Positions 63,779 through 64,000 of a stretch of DNA of 64,000 bases are shown piece after piece. This DNA is from Evansella sp. AB-P1 (GTDB taxonomy: Bacteria > Bacillota > Bacilli > Bacillales > Salisediminibacteriaceae). Position numbers and translations under genes: made by a program. The notes below the pieces were generated by a model. The model was given only the letters and a program-made list of their open reading frames with translations. It made no database searches and was not told the DNA's origin. Position 1 is the first letter of the stretch. Each line of letters starts with the position of its first letter. The stretch lies in assembly GCF_029688925.1 (NCBI RefSeq), contig NZ_JARUKY010000001.1, positions 404,292 to 468,291 of the forward strand, written 5' to 3'.

Positions 63779-63807
63779 TTGATTTTTTAAAATAAAGATG
63801 TTAAATT
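63779..63807 (+). promoter_or_regulatory. Upstream rRNA promoter, weak (P0)
   Basis: TTGATT (63779-63784), 17 bp, TAAATT (63802-63807), then CGTCGCTAAAAAAA as seen after the next promoter. Weakest of three. Confidence 0.5.
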
Positions 63808-63862
63808 ATTAAACGTCGCTAAAAAAATAAATGCTTCTTAAATGAAAAATTTATTTTAGATG

Positions 63863-63892
63863 TTGACATAGTATTTGGAAAGATGTTATATT
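63863..63892 (+). promoter_or_regulatory. rRNA operon promoter P1
   Basis: TTGACA (63863-63868), 18 bp, TATATT (63887-63892), followed by GTCGCTGAAAAAA. Confidence 0.8.
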
Positions 63893-63937
63893 GATAAAGT
63901 CGCTGAAAAAACAAAGTGATTTAATTTAAAAAAGTTG

Positions 63938-63966
63938 TTGACGACGAGTTGTTAATCTGGTATGAT
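63938..63966 (+). promoter_or_regulatory. rRNA operon promoter P2
   Basis: TTGACG (63938-63943), exactly 17 bp, TATGAT (63961-63966). The leader then has GCTGTCGTAAAACAGC, a small hairpin, and the window ends before 16S. Synteny (after ygxA) predicts an rrn operon. Confidence 0.9.
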
Positions 63967-64000
63967 TAATTAGCTGTCGTAAAACAGCGCAACAGTATGA

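Overview
The window is about 64 kb of low-GC Gram-positive chromosome from a spore-forming, probably soil or alkaline-habitat, member of the Bacillaceae. Evidence: purine-rich AGGAGG-type ribosome binding sites, frequent GTG/TTG starts, the small acid-soluble spore proteins SspK and SspE, and gene order matching the Bacillus subtilis yfhD-yfhE-yfhF-recX-yfhH-sspK-yfhJ-yfhP-mutY-yfhS-fabL-sspE-ntdp(ygaC)-ygaD-ygaE-gsaB-bcp(ygaF)-perR-ygzB-ygxA-rrn block. Species is not determined; there is no 16S sequence, because the window stops in the leader of an rRNA operon.

Layout. 1-7.5 kb: a cell-wall-anchored multidomain pectate lyase (PL9, cut by the window start), a thioredoxin-like lipoprotein whose reading frame holds one in-frame TGA at the first position of its CxxC motif, and a GH127 beta-L-arabinofuranosidase; the lyase and glycosidase suit attack on pectin and its arabinan side chains. 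7.7-13.2 kb: small lineage-specific genes, including two paralogous six-repeat helical proteins, an HTH regulator/membrane protein pair, and a His-rich lipoprotein with two YtkA/FixH-like domains. 13.4-22.7 kb: conserved yfh block with recX, lactate permease, spore genes, mutY and an SDR. 22.7-25.2 kb: a mobile-element scar made of an IS200/IS605 element with intact tnpA and internally deleted tnpB, a C-terminal fragment of a fructose PTS IIC gene, its terminator, and a group IIC intron without its protein inserted just after that terminator. 25.2-32 kb: GGDEF protein, gamma-glutamyltransferase, split chromate transporter, fabL, sspE. 32.5-35.4 kb: DUF3939-like gene, ntdp, ABC exporter ygaD. 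36-40.6 kb: a mosaic of short single-gene units (acetyltransferase, broken DUF1579 gene, Cdd1-like protein, VOC protein, MazE/MazF-type toxin-antitoxin, tiny membrane proteins) separated by a recurring AACGGG-TGCG motif. 40.8-52.7 kb: ygaE, glutamate synthase large subunit, gsaB, a three-gene ABC-2 transporter, a potassium channel, bcp. 52.8-57.5 kb: three tandem paralogous lipoproteins facing a GntR/YtrA-type regulator and ABC transporter operon with a clear operator. 58.5-62.3 kb: hydroxyacid dehydrogenase with a DarA-like protein, then perR, ygzB, ygxA. 62.4-64 kb: a repeat-rich gene-free stretch followed by three tandem rRNA promoters.

Non-coding DNA is unusually rich in repeats: a 178-bp multi-hairpin element (two full copies and pieces), a family of blocks ending in CAGGGTAGAC that I saw only on the + strand, 21-bp tandem repeats with core GCTCATAGAA upstream of + strand genes, and other tandem arrays.

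The most interesting item is the thioredoxin-like lipoprotein at 4783-5304 (minus): 173 codons stay open apart from one TGA exactly where the first redox cysteine should be, followed by a weak hairpin of bacterial-SECIS type. This is either a selenoprotein (UxxC), which would be unusual for this family of bacteria, or a nonsense mutation; finding or not finding selA/selB/selC/selD in the genome would largely decide it.
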